DNA of 28,334 nt from an uncultured Collinsella sp. GTDB taxonomy: Bacteria; Actinomycetota; Coriobacteriia; Coriobacteriales; Coriobacteriaceae. Location: positions 1 to 28,334 of the forward strand of contig CABRHR010000015.1 of assembly GCA_902470835.1 (NCBI GenBank). Direction: 5' to 3'. The stretch's first letter is position 1; each line of letters begins with the position of its first letter. Made by a program: the position numbers and the translations under genes. The notes under the pieces are model-generated. The model did not search any database, had not been told where the DNA came from, and saw only the letters and a program-made list of their open reading frames with translations. Shown here piece after piece: positions 5,925 through 14,746 of the stretch.

Positions 5925-8924
5925 ATGAGCGACATCATGAGGCCGATCCCGTTTTCACAGCTGATGAACTGGATCATCGAGGAGCACAAGACCCAGGGCG
6001 CCGTCTTTGGCGTGCGCAAGATGGTCGCGACCAACCAGGAGGGCGCGCTTCCCATTTTTGACGAGCGCATCGAGACTCCGTTTGGCCCGGCCGCCGGTCC
6101 CAATACGCAGCTTGCCCAGAACATCGTGGCATCCTACGTGGCCGGTTCTCGCTTCTTTGAGCTCAAGACCGTCCAGGTTATGGACGGCGAGGAGCTCTCC
6201 AAGTGTGTGAACAAGCCCTGCATCGTGGCGCAGGACGAGTGCTACAACTGTGAGTGGTCGACCGAGCTCGAGGTTCCGCAGGCCTTTGCCGAGTACGTGA
6301 AGGCATGGTTCGCCTGCCACCTCATCGCTCGCGAGTACGGCCTGGGAAGCCCGGACGGTTTTGTCTTCAACATGTCCGTGGGTTATGACCTGGAGGGCAT
6401 CAAGAGCCCCAAGGTCGACGCCTACATCGAGGGTATGAAGGACGCCAGCGGCTCCGACGCCTGGAACGAGTGCCGCGCATGGGCGCTCGCTAACCTGGAC
6501 AAGTTTGAGCATGTCGACGCCGCATTTGTCGAGTCCATCCCGGCGCGCGTCTCCAACTCCATCACCGAGTCCACGCTGCATGGCTGCCCGCCGGCGGAGA
6601 TCGAGCGCATCGCGACCTATCTGATCACCGAGAAGGGCCTCAACACCTACATCAAGTGCAATCCCACGCTGCTGGGCTATGAGTTTGCCCGCCAGCGTCT
6701 GAACGAGCTGGGCTTTGATTACATCGTCTTCGACGATACGCACTTCCGCGAGGACCTGCAGTGGGTCGACGCCGTGCCTATGTTCGAGCGCCTCATCGCC
6801 CTGTGCGCCGAGCGCGGCCTGGAGTTTGGCGTCAAGCTGACCAACACGTTCCCCGTCGACGTGACGAGGAACGAGCTGCCCTCCACCGAGATGTACATGT
6901 CCGGCCGTTCGCTGTTCTCACTGACCATTGAGGCTGCCCGCCGCATTACCGAGCAGTTCGATGGCAAACTGCGCATCAGCTACTCCGGTGGCGCCACGGT
7001 CTACAACATCCGCGCCCTGTATGACGCCGGCATTTGGCCCGTCACCCTGGCGACCGACGTGCTCAAGCCCGGTGGCTACGAGCGCTTTAGCCAGATGGCC
7101 GGCGAGTTTACCGACCTGGACGGCAAGCCGTTCGCGGGTGTCTCTCTCGACGCCGTGACCGCGATCCAGACCGACTCGCTCACCAACCCGCTCTACAAGA
7201 AGCCGCTGCGCCCGCTGCCCGACCGCAAGGTCGCCGGCAAGAGCCCGCTTTCCGACTGCTTTACCACGCCGTGCCGCACGAGCTGCCCCATCCAGCAGGA
7301 CATTCCCGCCTATCTGGCGGCTGTTGACGAGGGCCGCTACGAGGACGCACTCAACATCATCATCGAGCGCAACGCCCTGCCGTTCATTACCGGCGCCATC
7401 TGCCCGCATCCCTGCGGCCGCGCCTGCGAGCGTGCATTCTACGAGCCCGAGGGCGCCCAGATCCGCGCCAGCAAGCTCAAGGCCGCCCGCGAGGCCATGA
7501 CCGCCGTGCTGCCCAAGCTGCGCGCCCAGGCCATCGCCAACGACGGCGAGCGCAACGTTGCCGTTATCGGCGGCGGCCCGGCCGGTCTGGCGACGGCGTT
7601 CTTCCTGACGCGCGCCGGCGTGCCCGTCACCATCTTTGAGGCCCGTGACTCGCTCGGCGGCGTGGTCCGTCACGTGATCCCCGAGTTCCGTATTGCGAGC
7701 GACGATATCTCCCACGATGCCGAGCTCTGCCTGGCCTTTGGCGCCAAGGTGCAGCTCAACGCTCGCGTGGATTCCATTGAAGAGCTCAAGGCCCAGGGCT
7801 TTACCGACGTGGTCGTGGCCACCGGTGCCTGGATGCCCGGCTCTGCGGGCTTGGGCGAGGGTGCCGAGCTCGACGTGCTGGAGTTCCTCGAGACCGCCAA
7901 GAAGGGCGAGAAGCTCGAGCTGGGCGAGGACGTCGTGGTCATCGGCGCCGGCAACACCGCCATGGATGCTGCCCGCGTGGCCAAGCGCCTGGCTGGTGTG
8001 AAGAACGTGCGCCTGGCGTATCGCCGCACCAAGAAGCAGATGCCCGCCGACGAGGAAGAGCTTGATCTTGCTCTTGCCGACGGCGTTGAGTTCTGCGAGC
8101 TGCTGGCGCCCAAGGCACTCAACGGCGCCGTGCTGACCTGCGACGTTATGGAGCTTGGCGAGCCGGATGCAAGCGGCCGCCGCAGCCCCGTCGCCACGGG
8201 CGAGACCGTCGAGCTTCCCGCCACCACGGTGATCTGCGCCGTGGGCGAGGGCATCGATGCCAGCCTGTACGATGCTGCGGGCGTTGAGCATGACCGTCGC
8301 GGCCGCCTTGCCGCTACTTCCACCGGCGTCGAGGGCGTCTGGGCTGCAGGTGACTGCCGTCGCGGTCCGGCCACCGTGGTCGAGGCTATTGCCGACGCCG
8401 CCGAGGTCGCCCGTGCCATCGCCGGCGTGGACTTTAACAAGTACACCGACTGCAACGAGCAGGCCGGCCGCGAGGACACCTGCTACGAGCGCAAGGGGTC
8501 GCTGTGCCGCGACAAGCGCAACTGCACCAAGACTCGCTGCCTGGGCTGCGGCTCGGTGTGCGAGGTCTGCTGCGACGTGTGCCCCAACCGCGCCAACGTG
8601 GCAATTAAGGTGCCGGGCCTCGCCAAGCATCAGGTCGTCCATGTCGATGGCATGTGCAACGAGTGCGGCAACTGCGCCGTGTTCTGCCCCTACCAGGAGG
8701 GTCGTCCCTACAAGGACAAGCTCACCCTGTTCTGGAGCGAGCAGGACATGGAGAACTCCGAGAACGAGGGCTTCCTGGCCGTGGACGAGGATCACTTTAA
8801 GGTCCGCGTTGCCGGCACGGTCCGCACCGTCTCGGTCGATGCCGTCAACACCGGTCTGCCCGAGGCCGTCCGCCTGACCATCAAGGCCGTGCGCGACAAC
8901 TATTCGTACCTTCTTAAGAAATAG
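5925..8924 (+). CDS. ygfK: YgfK-type multidomain Fe-S flavoprotein (DHOD-like + GltD-like)
   Basis: This is a 999-residue homologue of E. coli YgfK (about 1030 aa), named in databases as a putative selenate reductase subunit. Residues 1-430 resemble a dihydroorotate-dehydrogenase-like barrel, with a flavin-phosphate-type segment near 354-380 (YSGGATVYNIRALYDAG). A GltD/PreT-like part follows: cysteines 445, 450, 454, 493, 497 and 501 for N-terminal clusters, a FAD motif at 546-554 (AVIGGGPAG), an NAD(P) motif at 673-677 (IGAGN) and a closing GVWAAGDCRRGP. Two C-terminal ferredoxin-like groups are at Cys872-886 and Cys911/914/917/921. The open frame reaches 5802, but GAGAGGAG before the ATG at 5925 and the conserved MSDIMRPIPFSQLMNWI start decide it. 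It is followed 11 bp later by the ferredoxin. It probably exchanges electrons between NAD(P)H and the XdhD/ferredoxin partners. Confidence 0.93.
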   Translation: MSDIMRPIPFSQLMNWIIEEHKTQGAVFGVRKMVATNQEGALPIFDERIETPFGPAAGPNTQLAQNIVASYVAGSRFFELKTVQVMDGEELSKCVNKPCIVAQDECYNCEWSTELEVPQAFAEYVKAWFACHLIAREYGLGSPDGFVFNMSVGYDLEGIKSPKVDAYIEGMKDASGSDAWNECRAWALANLDKFEHVDAAFVESIPARVSNSITESTLHGCPPAEIERIATYLITEKGLNTYIKCNPTLLGYEFARQRLNELGFDYIVFDDTHFREDLQWVDAVPMFERLIALCAERGLEFGVKLTNTFPVDVTRNELPSTEMYMSGRSLFSLTIEAARRITEQFDGKLRISYSGGATVYNIRALYDAGIWPVTLATDVLKPGGYERFSQMAGEFTDLDGKPFAGVSLDAVTAIQTDSLTNPLYKKPLRPLPDRKVAGKSPLSDCFTTPCRTSCPIQQDIPAYLAAVDEGRYEDALNIIIERNALPFITGAICPHPCGRACERAFYEPEGAQIRASKLKAAREAMTAVLPKLRAQAIANDGERNVAVIGGGPAGLATAFFLTRAGVPVTIFEARDSLGGVVRHVIPEFRIASDDISHDAELCLAFGAKVQLNARVDSIEELKAQGFTDVVVATGAWMPGSAGLGEGAELDVLEFLETAKKGEKLELGEDVVVIGAGNTAMDAARVAKRLAGVKNVRLAYRRTKKQMPADEEELDLALADGVEFCELLAPKALNGAVLTCDVMELGEPDASGRRSPVATGETVELPATTVICAVGEGIDASLYDAAGVEHDRRGRLAATSTGVEGVWAAGDCRRGPATVVEAIADAAEVARAIAGVDFNKYTDCNEQAGREDTCYERKGSLCRDKRNCTKTRCLGCGSVCEVCCDVCPNRANVAIKVPGLAKHQVVHVDGMCNECGNCAVFCPYQEGRPYKDKLTLFWSEQDMENSENEGFLAVDEDHFKVRVAGTVRTVSVDAVNTGLPEAVRLTIKAVRDNYSYLLKK

Positions 8925-8935
8925 GCGAGTCTCTT

Positions 8936-9415
8936 ATGGCCAAATCCATTCAACATAACGTGGCCTACGTTGCCTGCGGAAGCGGCTGTACTTCCGCAGG
9001 CGGCGACGCCCGCTGCAGCGAAGGCTGCATTGGCTGTGGCGCCTGCGTCACGGCCTGCCCTCACGGCGCCATTGCTCTGGTCGATGGCATCGCCCGCGTG
9101 GATCGTTCTAAGTGCACGGGTTGTGGCCTGTGCGGCATGGCGTGCCCGCAGCGCGTGATTGCCTTCGTCCCCGGCTACCAGAACATTCTGGTGCGCTGCA
9201 ACAACACCGATAAGGGCGCCATAGCCCGCAAGATCTGCGACACCAGCTGCATCGGTTGCGGCATGTGCGCCAAAAAGTGCCCCGCCGGCGCTATCCGCAT
9301 CGAGGACAACTGCGCCCATATCGACGGCGCGGACTGCCTGTCGTGCGGCATGTGCGCCGTCGTCTGCCCGCATGGCGCCATCCACGACCGCACCGGCATC
9401 GCCGCCGGCGTGTAG
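8936..9415 (+). CDS. Four-cluster (4x[4Fe-4S]) RnfB-like ferredoxin
   Basis: The 159-residue protein carries four complete CxxCxxCxxxC motifs: Cys31/34/37/41, 60/63/66/70, 105/108/111/115 and 134/137/140/144. There are also six additional cysteines, at residues 14, 18, 27, 88, 101 and 126. The middle segment (RCNNTDKGAIARKICDTSCI, residues 87-106) resembles the ferredoxin region of RnfB proteins, but there is no N-terminal membrane helix, so it should be soluble. It sits 11 bp after ygfK and 12 bp before xdhD, so the three are surely co-transcribed. The expected role is electron transfer between YgfK and the molybdenum hydroxylase, standing where E. coli has the FAD subunit YgfM. The Shine-Dalgarno is weak (TAGGCGAG), possibly relying on translational coupling. 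Confidence 0.9.
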   Translation: MAKSIQHNVAYVACGSGCTSAGGDARCSEGCIGCGACVTACPHGAIALVDGIARVDRSKCTGCGLCGMACPQRVIAFVPGYQNILVRCNNTDKGAIARKICDTSCIGCGMCAKKCPAGAIRIEDNCAHIDGADCLSCGMCAVVCPHGAIHDRTGIAAGV

Positions 9416-9427
9416 AGGGGAATCACC

Positions 9428-12205
9428 ATGGCACAGGAATTCACTTTTACCGTTAACGGCGTCGAGCGCACGACGACCCAAAACAAACCGTTGCTGCGTT
9501 ATCTGCGCGACGACCTGCACATTCACTCCGCCAAGGACGGCTGCTCCGAGGGCGCGTGCGGCACCTGCACCATCCACGTGGACGGTGCGGCCGTCAAGGC
9601 GTGCGTGCTGACCACCGCTCTTGCCGCCGGCCGCAACATCGTGACAGTCGAGGGCCTGCCCGAGGACGTGCGCGAGGCCTTTGTGTACGCCTTTGGCGCC
9701 GTGGGCGCCGTGCAGTGCGGCTTTTGCATCCCCGGCATGGTCATGGCAGGTGCGGCGCTCATCGCCGAGGATCCCGAGCCCACCGAGGAGCAGATCAAGT
9801 ACGCCATCCGCGGCAACGTCTGCCGTTGCACCGGCTACAAAAAGATTATCGAGGGCATTGCGCTGGCCGCTGCGGTGCTCCGCGGCGAAAAGCAGATCGA
9901 CGAGGACTTGGAGCGCGGCGACGACTACGGCGTGGGCAAGCGCGTCTTCCGCATCGACGTGCGCAAGAAGGTGCTCGGCGAGGGCAAATATCCCGACGAC
10001 ATCGACGAGCTCGATCAGCCGGGTCTGACCTACGCCAGCGCCGTGCGCTCCAAGTATCCGCGCGCCCGCGTGCTCTCCATCGATACCTCCAAGGCCGAGG
10101 CCCTGCCCGGTGTGGTGGGCATCCTGCGCGCCGAGGACGTGCCGGTCAACCAGGTCGGCCACCTTATCCAGGACTGGGACGTCATGATTGCCCAGGGCGA
10201 TATCACCCGCTGCGTGGGCGACGCCATCGTTTTGGTAGTCGCCGAGGACGAGGCGACGCTCGAGAAGGCCAAGAAGCTCGTAAAGATTGATTACGAGCCG
10301 CTGGAGCCTGTGCGTAACATTGTCGAGGCCAGGGCTGCCGACGCCCCGCGCCTGCACGACAGCTTCTTTGCCTTTGGCAACACGGTGGAGCTCAAGGACA
10401 ATGTATGCCAGAGCCGTCACGTGACGCGTGGCGACGCCGCCAAGGCGCTGGCGGAGAGCGCGTTCACCGTGACGCAGCGCTTTACCACGCCCTTTACTGA
10501 GCATGCCTTCTTGGAGCCCGAGTGCGCCGTCGCCTTCCCGTACAAGAACGGCGTCAAGGTGCAGTCGACCGACCAGGGCGCCTACGATACGCGCAAAGAG
10601 TGCGCCCACATGTTTGGCTGGGACAACGAGCCCGAGCGCGTGGTCGTCGAGACCATGCTCGTGGGTGGCGGCTTTGGCGGCAAGGAAGACGTGTCAATCC
10701 AGCACCTGGCTGCGCTCGCCGCGTATAAGTTCCAGCGTCCCGTGAAGTGCAAGCTCACGCGTGCCGAGTCGCTTGCCTTCCATCCCAAGCGTCATGCCAT
10801 GGACGGCACCTTTACGCTGGGTTGCGACGCCGAGGGCAACTTTACCGGTCTGGACTGCGAGATCAACTTTGACACCGGCGCCTACGCGTCGCTGTGCGGC
10901 CCGGTGCTCGAGCGCGCCTGCACGCATGCCGTCGGCCCCTACAAGTACCAGAACACCGACATTCGCGGTTTTGGCTACTACACCAACAACCCGCCCGCCG
11001 GCGCGTACCGCGGCTTTGGCGTTTGCCAGTCCGAGTTTGCGCTCGAGAGCCTGATCGACCTGCTGGCAGAGAAGGTCGGCCTGGATCCGTGGGAGATTCG
11101 TTACCGAAACGCCATCGAGCCGGGCGAGGTTTTGCCCAACGGCCAGATTGCCGACTGCTCCACGGCGCTGAAGGAGACGCTGCTCGAGGTCAAGGATGCC
11201 TACTATGCGCATCCCGGACACGCCGGTATCGCCTGCGCCATGAAGAACGCCGGCGTGGGCGTTGGCCTGCCCGATGCCGGCCGCTGCAAGATTCGCATCG
11301 AGGACGGCGTGGCTGTGGTCTATGCCGCCACGTCCGACATCGGCCAGGGTTGCAATACCGTCTTTTTGCAGGACGTTGCCGAGGCATGTGGCTTGCCGCT
11401 TCGCTGCATCGCCAACGGCGAGTGCTCTACCGAGAACGCCCCCGACTCCGGCACCACGTCTGGCTCGCGTCAGACGGTCGTGACCGGCGAGGCCGTGCGC
11501 GGTGCCGCCTTCCTGCTGCGCGATGCTATGGTTGGCATCGAGGCTGGCAAGCCTGCGCCCGATGCTCCCGTGAGCGCGCATGGCGACGGCGTCAAGATCG
11601 AGTACGACGACGGTCGCGCCTATCGGCTGCACACACAGGAACTCGTCGCCGGCCAGGGTATGCATCCTCAAGATCCCGCTGCCGCCATCAAGGCGCTCGA
11701 GGGCTGCGAGTTTGGCTACGTGTACCTGGAGCCGACCGACAAGCTGGGCGCCGACGTTCCCAACCCCAAGAGCCACATCTGCTACGGCTTTGCCACGCAT
11801 GTGGTCATTCTGGATGATGGCGGCCGCGTGAGCGAGGTCTATGCTGCGCACGATTCCGGCAAGGTGGTCAACCCCATCTCCATCCAGGGTCAGATCGAAG
11901 GCGGCGTGCTCATGGGTATGGGCTATGCGCTTACCGAGGATTGGCCGCTCAAGGACTGCGTGCCCCAGGCAAGGTACGGCACGCTCGGACTGTTCCGTGC
12001 GCCCGAGATTCCGGATATCCACGCCATCTACGTGGAGAAGGACGAGCTGCTGCCCGTGGCATACGGCGGCAAGGGCATCGGCGAGATCGCAACGATCCCC
12101 ACGGCGCCCGCCGTACAGAACGCCTACCGCGCGTTTGACGGCAAGCTGCGTCCGGATCTGCCCATGGTGGATACGCCGTACAGCCGCGCCCGTCACCGCG
12201 GGTAG
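9428..12205 (+). CDS. xdhD: XdhD-type molybdenum hydroxylase (fused 2Fe-2S + molybdopterin subunits)
   Basis: This 925-residue protein belongs to the xanthine dehydrogenase family. Residues 1-75 form a plant-type [2Fe-2S] domain (Cys39, Cys44, Cys47, Cys59). Residues 76-160 form the helical [2Fe-2S] domain (Cys97, Cys100, Cys132, Cys134). The rest is the molybdopterin-binding part: GGGFGGKED near 412-420, GAYRGFG with Arg528, SGSRQTVVTGEAVRG, and GKGIGEIA with the catalytic Glu886. There is no FAD domain, and no FAD subunit gene is adjacent. AGGGG precedes the ATG. Close relatives are the Se-dependent xanthine dehydrogenases and E. coli XdhD, which carry a labile selenium ligand; the nearby mocA and yqeC maturation genes fit this. 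It probably oxidises or reduces xanthine/urate-type purines. Neither direction nor substrate is decided by sequence. Confidence 0.94.
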   Translation: MAQEFTFTVNGVERTTTQNKPLLRYLRDDLHIHSAKDGCSEGACGTCTIHVDGAAVKACVLTTALAAGRNIVTVEGLPEDVREAFVYAFGAVGAVQCGFCIPGMVMAGAALIAEDPEPTEEQIKYAIRGNVCRCTGYKKIIEGIALAAAVLRGEKQIDEDLERGDDYGVGKRVFRIDVRKKVLGEGKYPDDIDELDQPGLTYASAVRSKYPRARVLSIDTSKAEALPGVVGILRAEDVPVNQVGHLIQDWDVMIAQGDITRCVGDAIVLVVAEDEATLEKAKKLVKIDYEPLEPVRNIVEARAADAPRLHDSFFAFGNTVELKDNVCQSRHVTRGDAAKALAESAFTVTQRFTTPFTEHAFLEPECAVAFPYKNGVKVQSTDQGAYDTRKECAHMFGWDNEPERVVVETMLVGGGFGGKEDVSIQHLAALAAYKFQRPVKCKLTRAESLAFHPKRHAMDGTFTLGCDAEGNFTGLDCEINFDTGAYASLCGPVLERACTHAVGPYKYQNTDIRGFGYYTNNPPAGAYRGFGVCQSEFALESLIDLLAEKVGLDPWEIRYRNAIEPGEVLPNGQIADCSTALKETLLEVKDAYYAHPGHAGIACAMKNAGVGVGLPDAGRCKIRIEDGVAVVYAATSDIGQGCNTVFLQDVAEACGLPLRCIANGECSTENAPDSGTTSGSRQTVVTGEAVRGAAFLLRDAMVGIEAGKPAPDAPVSAHGDGVKIEYDDGRAYRLHTQELVAGQGMHPQDPAAAIKALEGCEFGYVYLEPTDKLGADVPNPKSHICYGFATHVVILDDGGRVSEVYAAHDSGKVVNPISIQGQIEGGVLMGMGYALTEDWPLKDCVPQARYGTLGLFRAPEIPDIHAIYVEKDELLPVAYGGKGIGEIATIPTAPAVQNAYRAFDGKLRPDLPMVDTPYSRARHRG

Positions 12206-12274
12206 GGTAGAGCGCGGACGGTCTTTGTTGACGGGCCGCACGCGCTCAACTTCAACTGCATACGCTGTGCCTTT

Positions 12275-12309
12275 GGCCCCGGCTTCCGTGCGAGCCGGGG
12301 CCTTTTGTT
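12275..12309 (+). terminator. Intrinsic terminator after xdhD
   Basis: A perfect 10-bp GC stem (GGCCCCGGCT at 12275-12284 with 12293-12302) has an 8-nt loop and is followed by TTTTGTTT. It ends half-cluster 1. Confidence 0.93.
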
Positions 12310-12331
12310 TGCCGAGCGAGGGCTGCCGATC

Positions 12332-12439
12332 GGAAAGCGCATCCCACAATTCGACTTTAGAACGGGACGCGCTTTCCCAACGGGGCCCCAAGCGGAAACT
12401 GCATCCCGGAATCTGGCTCCAAAACGGGATGCACTTTCC
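12332..12439. repeat. Palindromic repeat array A (2 units of a ~62-bp family)
   Basis: There are two 46-bp units, at 12332-12377 and 12394-12439, repeating with a 62-bp period. Each has a 14-15-base left arm of the form GGAAAsyGCATCCC, a 16-18-nt loop and a right arm GGGAyGCrCTTTCC complementary to the left. The linker contains the palindrome GGGGCCCC. The same unit makes arrays at 17287-17736 and 19111-19465. The array lies between the xdhD terminator and the promoter of the MMPL gene. Confidence 0.9.
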
Positions 12440-12518
12440 GAACTGCTTCTGCAGCGGCTGTTTTGGCTCCGGGACCGCGTCAATCGCATATCTTTATGGC
12501 GCCTTTATCCTACACATG

Positions 12519-12547
12519 TTGTATAACTATCAAATGTGGAATATAAC
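12519..12547 (+). promoter_or_regulatory. Candidate promoter of the MMPL gene
   Basis: TTGTAT (12519-12524), a 17-bp spacer and TATAAC (12542-12547) lie 40 bp upstream of the start codon, in a locally AT-rich stretch. The -10 matches 5 of 6 consensus bases; the -35 is weak. CACAT and ATGTG arms around 12514-12538 could form an operator. Confidence 0.4.
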
Positions 12548-12587
12548 AAAGAACAAAACATAGGCTGAGCGTTATGGAGGATTGAGG

Positions 12588-14714
12588 TTGAAAGAGAAGC
12601 TATTTCGATGGGTCGTGAAGCACCGCAAACCCATCATCGCGTTCTATGCGGTGGCAGCACTGGTATGCCTGTTCCTGCGCCAGTTTGTAGGCGTTAACTA
12701 CGACATTACGAGCTATCTGCCCGACGAAGCGGCGTCGACCGTCGCTCTGAATACCATGGGTGATGAGTTTGAGGGCGACATTCCCAACTGTCGCGTTATG
12801 GTGCCCAATGTCTCGATCGCTCAGGCGCTCAAATACAAGGACAAAATCAAAAAGGTCGACGGCGTCGAGGAGGTCCTATGGCTTGACGACGCGGCAGATA
12901 TCGATCAGCCGCTTGCCACGCAAGACAAAGACACCGTTGAGACCTATTACAAAAAGAACAACGCCCTGTTTACGGTGACGGTTAATTCCGAAAAGGAGAT
13001 CGAGGCAACCGACGCTATCCGAGATATCGTGGGCGACGAGGGCGCCATTACGGGCTCGGCCATGTCTAACGCGCTCGCCACCACATCGACCGAGCAGCAG
13101 ATCAGCATTATCACGGTCGCTGTCATAGCGATTATCTTCGTGATTCTGGTCATCACGACTACCAGCTGGGCCGAACCCATCCTGGTACTGCTGGGCCTGG
13201 GCGTCTCGGTGTTTATCAACTGGGGCACCAACCTCATCTTTGGCGAGATTAGCTTTGTCACCAACTCTGCGGGCTCCATTTTGCAGGTTGCCATCGCGCT
13301 GGACTTCTCGGTCTTTTTGCTGCACCGCTTTAACGAGGAGCGTGGCCGCCACGGCAGCGTTGCCGAAGACATGGTGCAGTCATGCTGCCTGTCCTCGGTC
13401 GCCGTGTTTTCGAGCGGTTGCACGGTCTGCATCGGCTTTATCGCGCTTGCCGCCATGCAGTTTAAGATCGGCCCCGACCTTGGTCTTGCCCTTGCAAAGG
13501 GTATCGCCATCAGCCTGGTATCGGTCTTTACCTTTGTTCCTTCGATGTTCGTTCAGTTCGATGGCTTTGTGCAAAAATCGCAGCACAGGCCCTTTGTCCC
13601 GCCGCTGGGTAAGTTCGCCCGTCTGGTGCTCAAGGTCTGTATCCCCGCTGCCGTCGTGATCCTCGCCGTGGTTTACCCTGCGCGTGTGGCATCGACCTCC
13701 AGCGATATCACGTACTACTACGGCACTTCGCACATTTTTGGTTCGGATACGCGGCTTGGTCAGGATATGGACAAGGTCAAGGAGGTCTTTGGCAACTCCG
13801 ATACCTACGTTGTGCTCGTTCCCCGTGGAGAGGTGAGCGAGGAGCAGGCACTCTCCAATGAGCTCAAGGCGCTCCCCGAGGTCAAGTCCATCCAGAGCTA
13901 TGTTGACGTTGCGAGTCCCTATATCCCCACGGGCATGGCCGAAAAGGACACGCTCGATCTGGTGGAGGGAGAGCACTACAGCCGTTTGGTGCTCACGGTT
14001 ACCGCGCCCTACGAGGGTCCGAGTACATTTAAGCTGGTCAAGAAGATTCGTTGTATCGCGGACAAACATTATCCGGGTAAGGCAATGCTCGCCGGCGAGG
14101 GCGTGAGCACCACCGACCTTAAGGACACCATCACCGTCGATAAGGGCAAGGTCGACCTCATCGCCGTCGTGGCCGTGTTCGCGGTCTTGCTGCTGGCCAC
14201 CAAGTCGCTGAGCCTGCCGATCATCTTGGTGCTCGTGATTGAGACCTCGATCTGGATTAACTTTGCTGCACCGCTCTACACCGGTATGCACGAGTTCTTC
14301 CTCGCCTACTTAATTGTGAGCTCCATCCAGCTGGGCGTTGCCGTCGACTACGGCATCCTGATTGCTGACCGTTATCGTGAGGACCGCGTGACCATGCATA
14401 AGCGCGAAGCGCTACTCGAGACCATGGAAGCTTGCACGATTCCTGTTTTGACCTCTGGATCGGTTCTGCTGATTAGCGGCTTCTTGATCCATGCGATCTC
14501 GAGCCACGGCGTGCTCAAGCAGATCGGCTGGTTCCTGGGCGTCGGCGTGAGCATCTCCCTGGTCGCCGTACTCTTTGCGTTGCCGGGCTTCTTGTATGTG
14601 CTCGATGGCCTCATCGGCAAGACCACACTCAAAGCTCATTTTTTGCCCAAGGATGCCCAGAATCCGGTTTCGGACACCACCGAGGCATCGGATGCGGATG
14701 GCTCCGCTCAGTAA
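12588..14714 (+). CDS. MMPL/RND family transporter
   Basis: This integral membrane protein of 708 residues has two homologous halves, each with one N-terminal helix, a large extracytoplasmic domain and a block of five helices, as in MmpL/YdfJ and related exporters. The proton-relay type motifs of the fourth helices are present in both halves: ALDFSVFLLHRF with Asp239 and AVDYGILIADRY with Asp587. Two TTG codons compete for the start; GGAGG at 12576-12580 lies 7 nt before the TTG at 12588 and only 1 nt before the one at 12582, so 12588 is chosen. MMPL proteins export lipids, glycolipids or hydrophobic compounds. The next gene, 32 bp downstream, encodes a secreted coiled-coil protein and probably forms a functional pair with it. 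No regulator gene is adjacent, and a link to purine degradation is not evident. Confidence 0.9.
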   Translation: MKEKLFRWVVKHRKPIIAFYAVAALVCLFLRQFVGVNYDITSYLPDEAASTVALNTMGDEFEGDIPNCRVMVPNVSIAQALKYKDKIKKVDGVEEVLWLDDAADIDQPLATQDKDTVETYYKKNNALFTVTVNSEKEIEATDAIRDIVGDEGAITGSAMSNALATTSTEQQISIITVAVIAIIFVILVITTTSWAEPILVLLGLGVSVFINWGTNLIFGEISFVTNSAGSILQVAIALDFSVFLLHRFNEERGRHGSVAEDMVQSCCLSSVAVFSSGCTVCIGFIALAAMQFKIGPDLGLALAKGIAISLVSVFTFVPSMFVQFDGFVQKSQHRPFVPPLGKFARLVLKVCIPAAVVILAVVYPARVASTSSDITYYYGTSHIFGSDTRLGQDMDKVKEVFGNSDTYVVLVPRGEVSEEQALSNELKALPEVKSIQSYVDVASPYIPTGMAEKDTLDLVEGEHYSRLVLTVTAPYEGPSTFKLVKKIRCIADKHYPGKAMLAGEGVSTTDLKDTITVDKGKVDLIAVVAVFAVLLLATKSLSLPIILVLVIETSIWINFAAPLYTGMHEFFLAYLIVSSIQLGVAVDYGILIADRYREDRVTMHKREALLETMEACTIPVLTSGSVLLISGFLIHAISSHGVLKQIGWFLGVGVSISLVAVLFALPGFLYVLDGLIGKTTLKAHFLPKDAQNPVSDTTEASDADGSAQ

Positions 14715-14746
14715 CGTTTTACAAAGCAGTTGGAAGGAATACCGCA

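Noticed and set aside
6918..12391. Long minus-strand frames opposite ygfK, the ferredoxin and xdhD
   Set aside because: Same antisense effect; the plus-strand genes have all catalytic and cluster motifs. Similar shadows opposite the permease (2792-4168) and ssnA (4274-5611) are rejected for the same reason.
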